Part shown: positions 1 to 5,939 of the stretch, piece after piece
Position numbering within the stretch: the stretch's first letter is position 1
Layout of the letters: each line of letters begins with the position of its first letter
DNA from: Phenylobacterium sp.
GTDB taxonomy: Bacteria > Pseudomonadota > Alphaproteobacteria > Caulobacterales > Caulobacteraceae
Reading direction: 5' to 3'
Length of the DNA: 7,487 bases
NCBI GenBank assembly: GCA_028291285.1
Contig: JAQGIJ010000420.1
Location: 1 to 7,487 of the forward strand
The notes under the pieces: model-generated
What the model saw: only the letters and a program-made list of their open reading frames with translations
Databases searched by the model: none
What the model was told of the DNA's origin: nothing
Made by a program: the position numbers and the translations under genes

Positions 1-318
1 GCCAGCGGCGTGGGCGCGGCGCAGGTGGACTACAGCTACCGCGGAAGCACCCCGCTGACGCCGATCAACAACCAGGTCCTGGTTCCGGACGCCATCGAGC
101 GGGACCTGAACCGGGCCGTCGGCCTGCTGAACGCGAGGCTCGAGTACAGGCGCGAAGATCTCGGCCTGACCGGCTCGGTCTGGGTCACCAACCTGACCAA
201 CGAGAAGTACGGCTACGAGGGCATCTCGGCGGGCTTCACCGGCGGCATCGGCCACGAGGTCGTGCAGGCGCCGCGGATGTGGGGCGTGACCGTCCGGAAG
301 ACCTTCGGCGGCGAATGA
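1..318 (+). CDS. TonB-dependent receptor, C-terminal fragment (5' end outside window)
   Basis: Open from the left edge in frame 1 (105 codons) to TGA at 316-318, so only the end of the gene is present. The visible part has the character of the last strands of an outer-membrane beta-barrel of the TonB-dependent receptor family: alternating polar/hydrophobic strands, a strand reading 'GSVWVTNLTNEKY' and a final 'PRMWGVTVRKTF', which resembles the usual closing 'PRTWGVTVRYRF'-type strand. Such receptors import bulky or scarce substrates across the outer membrane using TonB energy. One oddity: most barrels end on the terminal aromatic residue, but here three residues (GGE) follow the Phe. The gene converges on the minus-strand catabolic operon and is separated from it by a hairpin, so it is not part of that transcript, though it could import that pathway's substrate (inference). 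No plug domain or TonB box is visible because the N-terminus is missing. Confidence 0.85.
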   Translation, partial: ASGVGAAQVDYSYRGSTPLTPINNQVLVPDAIERDLNRAVGLLNARLEYRREDLGLTGSVWVTNLTNEKYGYEGISAGFTGGIGHEVVQAPRMWGVTVRKTFGGE

Positions 319-327
319 CGCAGCCGG

Positions 328-357
328 CGGCCGGGCGCGCGCAAGCGCGTCCGGCCG
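328..357 (+). terminator. Strong GC hairpin after the TonB receptor, likely (bidirectional) terminator
   Basis: An inverted repeat pairs 329-340 with 345-356 (12 bp, one G.T wobble at 335/350) around a GCAA loop, a stable GNRA tetraloop. The pair 328/357 extends it to 13 bp. It lies 10 bp after the receptor stop and 21 bp before the end of the convergent thiolase-like gene (378), where a shared terminator is expected. The downstream T-run is poor (only TTT at 364-366 on the plus strand), so it may act as a Rho-assisted or stem-driven terminator, or as an mRNA 3'-end stabiliser, rather than a textbook intrinsic terminator. Confidence 0.65.
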
Positions 358-377
358 TAGCGCTTTGACCCTCTAGA

Positions 378-1577
378 CTAGCCGTCGGTCCGCAACAGCA
401 CGGCGCCGCCGAGGCTGCCACCGCCGTTACCGACGACCGAGACCTTCGGCGCCTTCTTCACCTGCCGCTCGCCGGCCTGGCCGCGCAACTGCAGCACCGC
501 CTCGTGCAGGTGTCCGAAGCCGTGCATGCGCCCCTCCGAGAGCTGGCCGCCGTTGGTGTTGAGCGGCAGCTCGCCGTCGAGCGCGATGCGCTTGCCGCCC
601 TCGACGAAGGCCCCCGACTCCCCCTCCCCGCAGAGACCGAGCGCCTCCAGCCAGTTCAGCGTCAGCCAGGTGAAGCCGTCGTAGAGATGGGCGGTGTCGA
701 CGTCCTTCGGCTTCAGGTCGGTGCGCGACCACATCATCTTCGCTGCGTCGTGCATCGCCATGTGCGGGTAGTCGGTCCGGCAGAGCCAGGTGTCCATGCG
801 GTCGTAGGCGCCGGCGCCCACGGCCTCGATCACCGCCGGCTTCTGCTTCAGGTCGCGGGCCGCATCGAGCCGGGAGACGATCACCGCCGTGGTCCCGTCG
901 CAGGGCACGTCGCAGTCGAGCAGGGAGAACGGCGTCGTGATCATCCGCGCGGTCATATAGTCGTCGAGCGTGATCGGCTGGCGATAGATGGCCTTCGGAT
1001 TCAACCCGGCATTGCGCCGCTGGGTGATCGGGATCGCCGACATCTGCTCACGGGTGATGCCGTAGCGGGTCATGTGGGTCGAGGCGTGGCAGGCGATCCA
1101 GATCGCGGCCGAGGGCGCCCGGTAGGGCAGCAGGAACTCCATCCAGCCGCTGGGGCTCCGCGAGCGGGCCGTGCCGCCGGCCTCGGCCGCGGCCGAGCCG
1201 TAGCTGGGGAGCCAGCGCTCGCCGAGCGCGCGCCAGCAGAGCACGTGGGTGGCGTAGCCGGCCGAGATCGCCGCCACGGCTTCCATGATCGGCGACAGTT
1301 GCGCGGCGTTGTCCCCGCTCGACCACCAGTTGAGCTTCAGCCCCAGGCTGGTGGCGATGTCGGGAATGCTGGCCGCGCCCGAGCCGGCGCCTGTCCCGCT
1401 GGGGGTCGCGGGCCAGCAACTCGCCCCGTCAATATCCTCGGGCCTGAGACCCGCGTCGGCGATGGCCTGCTCGCAGGCGCGCACCGCCAGCTCGAACGGG
1501 AAGACCTGCGGCTTGCGGTAGATCTCCGACTGCCCGAGGCCGGAGATGGCGGTGTTCTTCTCGGCGTAGATGGTCAT
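378..1577 (-). CDS. Thiolase-fold lipid-transfer/acetyl-CoA acetyltransferase-like protein, probable Ltp2-type aldolase subunit
   Basis: 399 aa, ATG at 1577 and TAG at 378-380; the SD is GAGG overlapping the upstream gene's stop codon. The fold is thiolase-superfamily: 'AVRACEQAIADAGLRPEDID' (31-50), 'LLDCDVPCDGTTAVIVSR' (219-236), 'AHLYDGFTWLTLNWLEALG' (296-314), 'NTNGGQLSEGRMHGFGH' (340-356) and the C-terminal 'GNGGGSLGG' (383-391). The classical thiolase residues are replaced: the nucleophile-Cys region reads W-S-S-G-D-N (85-90), the GHP His position is Arg350, and the CxGGG Cys aligns with Gly383. It is therefore unlikely to be a conventional beta-ketothiolase. In the Ltp2-ChsH2(DUF35) steroid side-chain aldolase, a thiolase-fold subunit uses tyrosines instead; Tyr299 in 'HLYDGF' is a candidate equivalent (inference). 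The DUF35 gene lies directly upstream with a 10 bp gap, as expected for an obligate partner. Likely cytoplasmic, acting on an acyl-CoA. The exact substrate is unknown. Confidence 0.87.
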   Translation of the reverse strand: MTIYAEKNTAISGLGQSEIYRKPQVFPFELAVRACEQAIADAGLRPEDIDGASCWPATPSGTGAGSGAASIPDIATSLGLKLNWWSSGDNAAQLSPIMEAVAAISAGYATHVLCWRALGERWLPSYGSAAAEAGGTARSRSPSGWMEFLLPYRAPSAAIWIACHASTHMTRYGITREQMSAIPITQRRNAGLNPKAIYRQPITLDDYMTARMITTPFSLLDCDVPCDGTTAVIVSRLDAARDLKQKPAVIEAVGAGAYDRMDTWLCRTDYPHMAMHDAAKMMWSRTDLKPKDVDTAHLYDGFTWLTLNWLEALGLCGEGESGAFVEGGKRIALDGELPLNTNGGQLSEGRMHGFGHLHEAVLQLRGQAGERQVKKAPKVSVVGNGGGSLGGAVLLRTDG

Positions 1578-1587
1578 GGTCGCCGCC

Positions 1588-2004
1588 TCATGCAGCTTCG
1601 AAGAGGGGCACGAAGATCTCGCCGTTCGGCTCGAAATAGACCTTCACCGGCAGGCCGACCCGGACGTCCTCGATGGGCGTGCGCGGCAGGTTGGTCATCA
1701 GCCGGATGTTGGCCTGCTCGTCCAACTCGACGATCGCCACGACGTAGGGCACCGGCACGCCGGCGATCCACGGCTGGTGGTTGACGGTGAAGCCCACGAC
1801 CTTGCCGCGGCCCGAGACCGGCTGCGGCGCCACCTCGGCCGAGCGGCACTGGGGGCACCGCGCGGCATAGGGATGGATCCAGGTCGCGCACGCCCCGCAG
1901 CGCAGGATGTGCAGGCGCCCGTCCGCCCCGCCGCCCCAGAAGTACTGGTTCATTTCGGTGATGGCCGGCAGGATCCGCGCCGGCTCCTTGGTTGCGCTGT
2001 CCAA
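1588..2004 (-). CDS. DUF35 / Zn-ribbon plus OB-fold protein, partner of the thiolase-like subunit
   Basis: 138 aa if started at TTG 2004. I chose this start because GGGAGG (2010-2015) sits 5 nt upstream and the resulting N-terminus (helix leading into 'YFWGGGADGRLHILRC') matches DUF35 proteins in length and layout. The alternative ATG at 1953 has no SD and would remove the N-terminal helix. The rubredoxin-like zinc ribbon is complete: C36-x2-C39 and C50-x2-C53. An OB-fold follows ('GRGKVVGFTVNHQPW', 66-79; 'PYVVAIVELDE', 86-96; 'GLPVKVYFEPNGEIFVPLFE', 117-136). Members of this family bind acyl-CoA through the OB-fold and form complexes with thiolase-fold subunits, as in ChsH2-DUF35 with Ltp2. 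Its stop overlaps the SD of the thiolase-like gene, consistent with translational coupling. The coding start lies 38 bp downstream of the TetR stop. Confidence 0.87.
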   Translation of the reverse strand: MDSATKEPARILPAITEMNQYFWGGGADGRLHILRCGACATWIHPYAARCPQCRSAEVAPQPVSGRGKVVGFTVNHQPWIAGVPVPYVVAIVELDEQANIRLMTNLPRTPIEDVRVGLPVKVYFEPNGEIFVPLFEAA

Positions 2005-2009
2005 GCGCG

Positions 2010-2015
2010 CCTCCC
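2010..2015 (-). promoter_or_regulatory. Shine-Dalgarno GGGAGG deciding the TTG start of the DUF35 gene
   Basis: On the minus strand, GGGAGG ends 5 nt before TTG (2002-2004). No in-frame ATG or GTG with a comparable site lies between the TetR stop (2043) and the DUF35 core, so this site supports a rare TTG initiation, which would lower the subunit's translation rate (inference). Confidence 0.6.
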
Positions 2016-2036
2016 TCGATGGTTGCTGTCGTTCAG

Positions 2037-2052
2037 CCCGCCTCAGGGCGGG
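2037..2052 (-). repeat. Short hairpin over the TetR stop codon (CCCGCC-TCAG-GGCGGG)
   Basis: A perfect 6 bp inverted repeat (2037-2042 with 2047-2052) surrounds a 4 nt loop that contains the minus-strand stop codon of the TetR gene. No T-run follows, so it is not a good terminator. It may stabilise or process the polycistronic mRNA, or weaken read-through to the DUF35 gene. A very similar sequence occurs at 5904-5917 in the ferredoxin-ALDH gap. Confidence 0.4.
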
Positions 2053-3452
2053 TAGCCGTGCATCAGCACGTTGAGGAGATAGCCGGCCGTGCGGCTGACA
2101 GTCTCCACCGTCGCGTCGCTGAACTTGAGGTTCGGCGTGGCCGAAAGCCGCTCGATCATGGCCAGGAAGGCGCCCGCCGCGGAGCGCGGGTGCAGTTCGG
2201 CGGGAAGCGCACCGCGCGCCTTGCGGCTGGCGATCTGCCGGGTGAGGATCTCCAGCAGCACCTCCACCGAGGCGGCGCGCGCGCGGATGAAGCGCTCGTC
2301 GCCCTCGTCCGACACCAGGTTGCGCGCCCGCAGGACCGCCCGGTTCGCATGCCAGTGCTCGGCGTAGCCGCGGACGAACCGATAGCCGCGTTCGCGCCGG
2401 TCCGGCCCGTCCCAGTCGCCCTCGAGCAGGGCCACGAGCTCCGGGGTGGTCTGGCTCACCGTCCCGATCACCGCCAGCAGCGCCTCTGGCACGTCGTGGA
2501 AGTAGAGGTAGAAGGTCGAGGTCGAGATCTGCGCCTGCTTGGCGATGTCGGCCACGGAGAGCTCGAGCAGCGAGCGCGTGCTCAGCAGGGTCTCGGTCGC
2601 CTCCAGGATGCGCTGGCGGGTGCGCGCGCCCTTCGGCCCCATGGCCTGGCCGTGCAGATTGACCAGCGCCGGCGCGGTCCTGTCGAGGCCGGATGTGTTG
2701 ACGGCGGCGACCTCCCCCGTCCGGCCGGCCGCCGCAAGGGCGTCGCGCCCGCGGCGGGGCGGCGTCAGGCCGACCGCCGGCTCTCCATCCTCGCCGAGCA
2801 GCAGGACGGCGAAGAAGGCGGCTACGCTCAGGAGCCGCGGGCGGGTCACCCCCTTGCCGGTGGCCATCAGCGGCAGGACGCCGATGCGCTCGACCAGCGC
2901 CAGGAGCGCGCCGGCCGTGGACGGCGGGTGCAGGTCCTGAGGCAGGCCGCCGGCCGCCTGGCGCGCGGCGATGCGCTCGGCGATGGCGCCGAGCAGCGGC
3001 GAGACGGCGGCGATCCGCAGTTGCGAGAAGCGCCCGTCGCCCTCGTCGGAGGCGAGGTTGCGCACCCGGAAGGCGGCGGCGTGCGTCTGCCAGTGCTCGA
3101 CGTAGGCCGCCACGAACTCGTGTGCGCGGTCGAGCGCGCCTTCCCCCCGCCACGGCTCGCCGATCAGGGCCAGCATGTTCGGCGGGCTCTGGCTGAGCTC
3201 GCCGATCAGCGCCAGCACCGCCTCGGACACGTCGTTGAAGTAGACGTAGAAGGTCGCCGCGGAAGTGCCGGCGAGGCGGACGATCTGGGCGACGCGAAGC
3301 TCGCGCAGCGGCGTGGCGTTAAGCAGGGTCTCGGTGGCCTCGAGCAGCCGGCGGCGCGTCTGGATGCCCTTGGCCCCCATCGCCTGGCCCAGCTGGTTGC
3401 GTCGGCGCGAGCCGGCGCCCGGCTCCGGGATGACCTGCTCTGGTCGATTCAC
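2043..3452 (-). CDS. Double-length transcriptional regulator: two complete TetR units fused in tandem
   Basis: 469 aa from GTG 3452, preceded by GGAG (3459-3462) with 6 nt spacing; an ATG at 3380 (445 aa) is the alternative. A normal TetR regulator is about 200 aa. Here residues 25-194 and 271-440 align without a gap over 170 positions, with 86 identities by hand count. Each unit has an N-terminal TetR HTH ('RRLLEATETLL...TFYVYF', about 33-72; 'QRILEATETLL...TFYLYF', about 280-318) and a ligand/dimerisation region sharing 'RNLxSDEGDxRF' and 'IERL'/'VERI'-type ends. A Pro/Arg/Gly-rich linker (about 222-265) joins them. TetR proteins normally bind DNA as homodimers, so this chain may form a built-in pseudo-dimer, or a dimer with four HTHs (inference). 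It sits inside the catabolic operon, 101 bp after the SDR and 38 bp before the DUF35 gene, so it is probably the local, autoregulated controller whose effector is a pathway intermediate. Confidence 0.88.
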   Translation of the reverse strand: MNRPEQVIPEPGAGSRRRNQLGQAMGAKGIQTRRRLLEATETLLNATPLRELRVAQIVRLAGTSAATFYVYFNDVSEAVLALIGELSQSPPNMLALIGEPWRGEGALDRAHEFVAAYVEHWQTHAAAFRVRNLASDEGDGRFSQLRIAAVSPLLGAIAERIAARQAAGGLPQDLHPPSTAGALLALVERIGVLPLMATGKGVTRPRLLSVAAFFAVLLLGEDGEPAVGLTPPRRGRDALAAAGRTGEVAAVNTSGLDRTAPALVNLHGQAMGPKGARTRQRILEATETLLSTRSLLELSVADIAKQAQISTSTFYLYFHDVPEALLAVIGTVSQTTPELVALLEGDWDGPDRRERGYRFVRGYAEHWHANRAVLRARNLVSDEGDERFIRARAASVEVLLEILTRQIASRKARGALPAELHPRSAAGAFLAMIERLSATPNLKFSDATVETVSRTAGYLLNVLMHGYPP

Positions 3453-3553
3453 CACTCGCTCCGCAAAGCCCGCGCCGCGCCGTGCAGCGCCCCCTGCAAA
3501 GGGCTCTACCGGCGCAAGGCGGGCCTGGCCAACCGGCGGGATCGACGAGCCGG

Positions 3554-4372
3554 TCAGGCGGCTGGCTCGGAGAGCATCTTCTGCACGTCGATCTGGCCGG
3601 TGACCACGCCGCCCACGAAGCCGCCGTCGACCATCAGGGCGTGCCCGCTGACGAACCGCGCCATGTCGCTGTTGAGGAAGATCAGCGGGTCGGCCTGCTC
3701 CTCGGGCGTGGAATAGCGGCCCACCGGCTCGTTGAAGACCTCGAAGACCCGCATCGGCGCGATCTTCTGGAACTCGGCCATCATCGGCGTCTGGATCGGG
3801 CTGGGCAGGGTCGCGTTGAGGCGGATGCCCTTCTTGGCCAGCTCGGCCGCGCGCTTCTGGACGTAGACGACGATCGCCTCCTTCGAGAAGCTGTAGCCGT
3901 CGCCGACGATCTCGGGGTGCGCCTCCACCCACTTCACCGCGCTCGCATAGTCCGGCGTGTCGACGAGCTCGAGGATCGTCGGCACCCGCCCCAGGTATTG
4001 GTAGGCGGCGTTGGAGGCGATGGTGGCCACCGCCCCGCCCTTGCGCATGTGCGGGATCCAGGCCTCGGTCCAGTAGCGCATGCCGATGAAGTTGACCTTC
4101 ATCACGTCCGTGGCCGGGAAGGTCTGCGGCAGGCCCGCGCAGTTGAACAGCGCGTCGATCTCCCCGCCGATGGCCGCCACCGTGGCGTCGATCGCCTGCG
4201 GGTCCTTCAGGTCCATCTGCCGGAAGGAGGCCATCTGCACCGGGCTCTGGCGCACGTCCACGCCGTGCACCTCGGCGCCCAGTTCCACCAGCCGGCGGGC
4301 GGTCGCCTCGCCGACGCCGGAGAAGCAGCCGACGATCACCACACGCTTGTTCTCGTAGCCCATAATGCTCAT
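3554..4372 (-). CDS. Short-chain dehydrogenase/reductase of the 3-alpha-hydroxysteroid dehydrogenase/carbonyl reductase-like type
   Basis: 272 aa, ATG 4372 with AGGAG 7 nt upstream; stop TGA at 3554-3556. A second in-frame ATG (4363) is less well placed. SDR landmarks: glycine motif GCFSGVG (15-21, Gly15/19/21), Asp39 at the end of beta-2 (prefers NAD over NADP), NCAG (77-80), Asn94, catalytic Ser120, Tyr160 and Lys164 (YSFSK), and a C-terminal 'VSGHALMVDGG' (241-251). The Ser-to-Tyr spacing is 40 residues rather than the usual 13 or so. The same long insertion is known in Comamonas 3-alpha-HSD/carbonyl reductase (Ser114/Tyr155), and the 'GxDxR' after beta-2 also matches. It probably oxidises a secondary alcohol, or reduces a ketone, on a cyclic substrate. 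A steroid substrate is suggested, not shown. It is 37 bp downstream of the aldehyde dehydrogenase, in one transcription unit. Confidence 0.9.
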   Translation of the reverse strand: MSIMGYENKRVVIVGCFSGVGEATARRLVELGAEVHGVDVRQSPVQMASFRQMDLKDPQAIDATVAAIGGEIDALFNCAGLPQTFPATDVMKVNFIGMRYWTEAWIPHMRKGGAVATIASNAAYQYLGRVPTILELVDTPDYASAVKWVEAHPEIVGDGYSFSKEAIVVYVQKRAAELAKKGIRLNATLPSPIQTPMMAEFQKIAPMRVFEVFNEPVGRYSTPEEQADPLIFLNSDMARFVSGHALMVDGGFVGGVVTGQIDVQKMLSEPAA

Positions 4373-4409
4373 CGCGCCGCTCCTAGAAAATGCCGATACG
4401 CGCCGCCGC

Positions 4410-5888
4410 TCAGATCTGGCGGAAGCTGATGGTCTTCAGTTCGGTGAAGGCGTTCAGCCCCTCGACGCCCCACTCGCGGCCGAAGCCCGAGCGCTTGAAG
4501 CCGCCGAAGGGGGTGACCGGCGCCCCCGGCGCCGCGCCGCCGCCGTTGATCGATATGCCGCCGGTGCGCACGGCGCAGGCGATGTCGAAGGCCGCCGCCA
4601 GATTGGAGGACCAGACCGAGCCGGACAGGCCGAACTGCGAGTCGTTGGCCATCTCGATCGCCTGCTCGTCGGTGTCGAAGCCGATCACCGCGCCGACCGG
4701 GCCGAACACCTCCTCCTGCGCCAGCCGGCTCTTGTTGTCGACGTCGTCGAACAGGGTCGGCTCGTAGAAGAAGCCCTTGTCGAAGCCGGCCGGCCGGCGG
4801 CCGCCGGTCACCAGGGTCGCGCCGCCCTTGAGCCCCTCTGCCACGTAGAATTCCGTGCGCGCCCGCTGCGACTCGCGGATCAGCGGGCCGAAGTTGACGC
4901 TCGGGTCGGCGGGGTTGCCGATCTTCAGCGCCCGGTGCGCCGCGGCCAGCATCTCCACGTAAGCCTTGCGCACGCTGTTGTGCACCAGGTGGCGGGTGAC
5001 GTTGGCGCAGCCCTGGCCCGAATGGGTGAGGTAGCCCATCCCGCCGGCCACCGCCGCCTGCAGGTCGGCGTCCCCGCGGACGATGTGCGCCGACTTGCCG
5101 CCGAGCTCGAAATGCAGCCGCTTCAGGCTGGGCGCGCCCTGCGCCATAATCGCCGAGCCCACCGCATCCGACCCGGTGAAGGTGATCAGGTCGACGCGCG
5201 GATCGGTGGTCATCATCTCGCCCACCTCCTTGCCGCCGGTGACGATGTTGATCACGCCCGGCGGGAAGCCGACCTCCGCCACCACCTCGGCGATGATCAG
5301 GGCCGAGAACGGGGTGTAGGGCGAGGGCTTCAGCACCACGGTGTTGCCGGTCACCAGCGCCGGGAACATCTTCACGACGTTCAGCAGGTAGGGGAAGTTG
5401 TAGGGCGTGATCGCCGCCACGACGCCCACCGGCTCGCGCCGGACGATGCCGCCGACGAAGCTCTTGCCGCCGGCCATGTTGGGCACGGTCGCAGGCGGCA
5501 TCGGTATGTCGCGGGAGCGCGAGCCCTCCTCGATGGCGTTCATCGCCAGATGCATCGGGAAGTCGAACTGGATCGGGGCGATCGCCGCCACCGCGCCGGC
5601 CTCGTCGGTGATCAGCCGCATGATGTCGGCGCGCCGGGCCATCAGGCCGGCGTGCAGCTCACGCAGCTTGGCCGCGCGTTCGGCCGGCGACGTGCGCGGC
5701 CACGGCCCTTTGTCGAAAGCCTCGCGGGCGGCGGCGATGGCCGCGGCCACTTCCGCCTTGCCGCCTACGGGGGCGAAGCCGATCACCTCCTCGGTTGCCG
5801 GGTTGATCACCGCCTCGGGCTCACCCGAAGCCTTGATCCATTCGCCGGCGACGAACACGGAATTGGCGATCTTGAGGGGCAGGTTCAT
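4410..5888 (-). CDS. NAD(P)-dependent aldehyde dehydrogenase, CddD/AldA-like
   Basis: 492 aa, the usual ALDH length; ATG 5888 with GGGAG 8 nt upstream, TGA at 4410-4412. All active-site features are present: Asn164 (TPYNFP), Lys187 (VLKPSP), the Rossmann FTGSDAVG (237-244), general base Glu261 (FELGGKS), nucleophile Cys294 (HSGQGCAN) and Glu393 (EEVFGP, 392-397), with the C-terminal 'PFGGFKRSGFGRE' (460-472). It should oxidise an aldehyde to the carboxylate in the cytoplasm. The style of the NAD domain and the 'HSGQGCANVTRHLV' block recall the CddD/AldA-like subgroup (CddD acts in cyclododecane breakdown in Rhodococcus); this subgroup call is from memory. It lies between ferredoxin and SDR, so it would take an aldehyde made by hydroxylation and alcohol oxidation. 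Confidence 0.93.
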   Translation of the reverse strand: MNLPLKIANSVFVAGEWIKASGEPEAVINPATEEVIGFAPVGGKAEVAAAIAAAREAFDKGPWPRTSPAERAAKLRELHAGLMARRADIMRLITDEAGAVAAIAPIQFDFPMHLAMNAIEEGSRSRDIPMPPATVPNMAGGKSFVGGIVRREPVGVVAAITPYNFPYLLNVVKMFPALVTGNTVVLKPSPYTPFSALIIAEVVAEVGFPPGVINIVTGGKEVGEMMTTDPRVDLITFTGSDAVGSAIMAQGAPSLKRLHFELGGKSAHIVRGDADLQAAVAGGMGYLTHSGQGCANVTRHLVHNSVRKAYVEMLAAAHRALKIGNPADPSVNFGPLIRESQRARTEFYVAEGLKGGATLVTGGRRPAGFDKGFFYEPTLFDDVDNKSRLAQEEVFGPVGAVIGFDTDEQAIEMANDSQFGLSGSVWSSNLAAAFDIACAVRTGGISINGGGAAPGAPVTPFGGFKRSGFGREWGVEGLNAFTELKTISFRQI

Positions 5889-5903
5889 TCAGCAATCTCC
5901 CAT

Positions 5904-5917
5904 CCGCCTGGGGCGGG
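5904..5917. repeat. Small inverted repeat in the ferredoxin-ALDH gap, similar to the one at 2037-2052
   Basis: CCGCC (5904-5908) pairs with GGCGG (5912-5916) around TGG. The whole stretch differs from 2038-2053 only by a short change in the loop. It is 16 bp from the ALDH start, close to its SD (minus strand), so a hairpin could reduce ALDH translation. There is no T-run, so termination is not indicated. Confidence 0.3.
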
Positions 5918-5923
5918 TCTGGC

Positions 5924-5939
5924 GCGCCTGATCAGGCGC
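5924..5939. repeat. Perfect 16 bp palindrome across the ferredoxin stop codon
   Basis: GCGCCTGATCAGGCGC is its own reverse complement and contains the ferredoxin TGA (5932-5934). It could fold in the mRNA (with a small loop opened at the centre) as an intercistronic element, or be a protein site. No T-run follows on the minus strand, so simple termination is unlikely. Confidence 0.4.

Noticed and set aside
504..1784. Long plus-strand open frame opposite the thiolase-like gene
   Set aside because: Its product is Arg/Gly/His/Ala-rich with no family features, no good ribosome site, and it lies antisense to a well-supported gene; this is a GC-rich shadow frame.
3453..3553. A separate promoter or terminator in the 101 bp gap between SDR and TetR
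   Set aside because: No convincing -35/-10 pair was found, and only a 4 bp stem (CCCT-GCAA-AGGG near 3491-3502); too weak to list as a feature.
1992..3716. Long plus-strand open frame opposite the TetR gene
   Set aside because: Low-complexity Arg/Gly/Ala composition and complete overlap with the tandem TetR on the other strand; no recognisable domain.
3453..3932. Extension of the TetR frame upstream through the SDR gene
   Set aside because: The frame is open for about 160 more codons but overlaps the SDR out of frame; the GTG at 3452 with its GGAG and the start of TetR similarity mark the real beginning.
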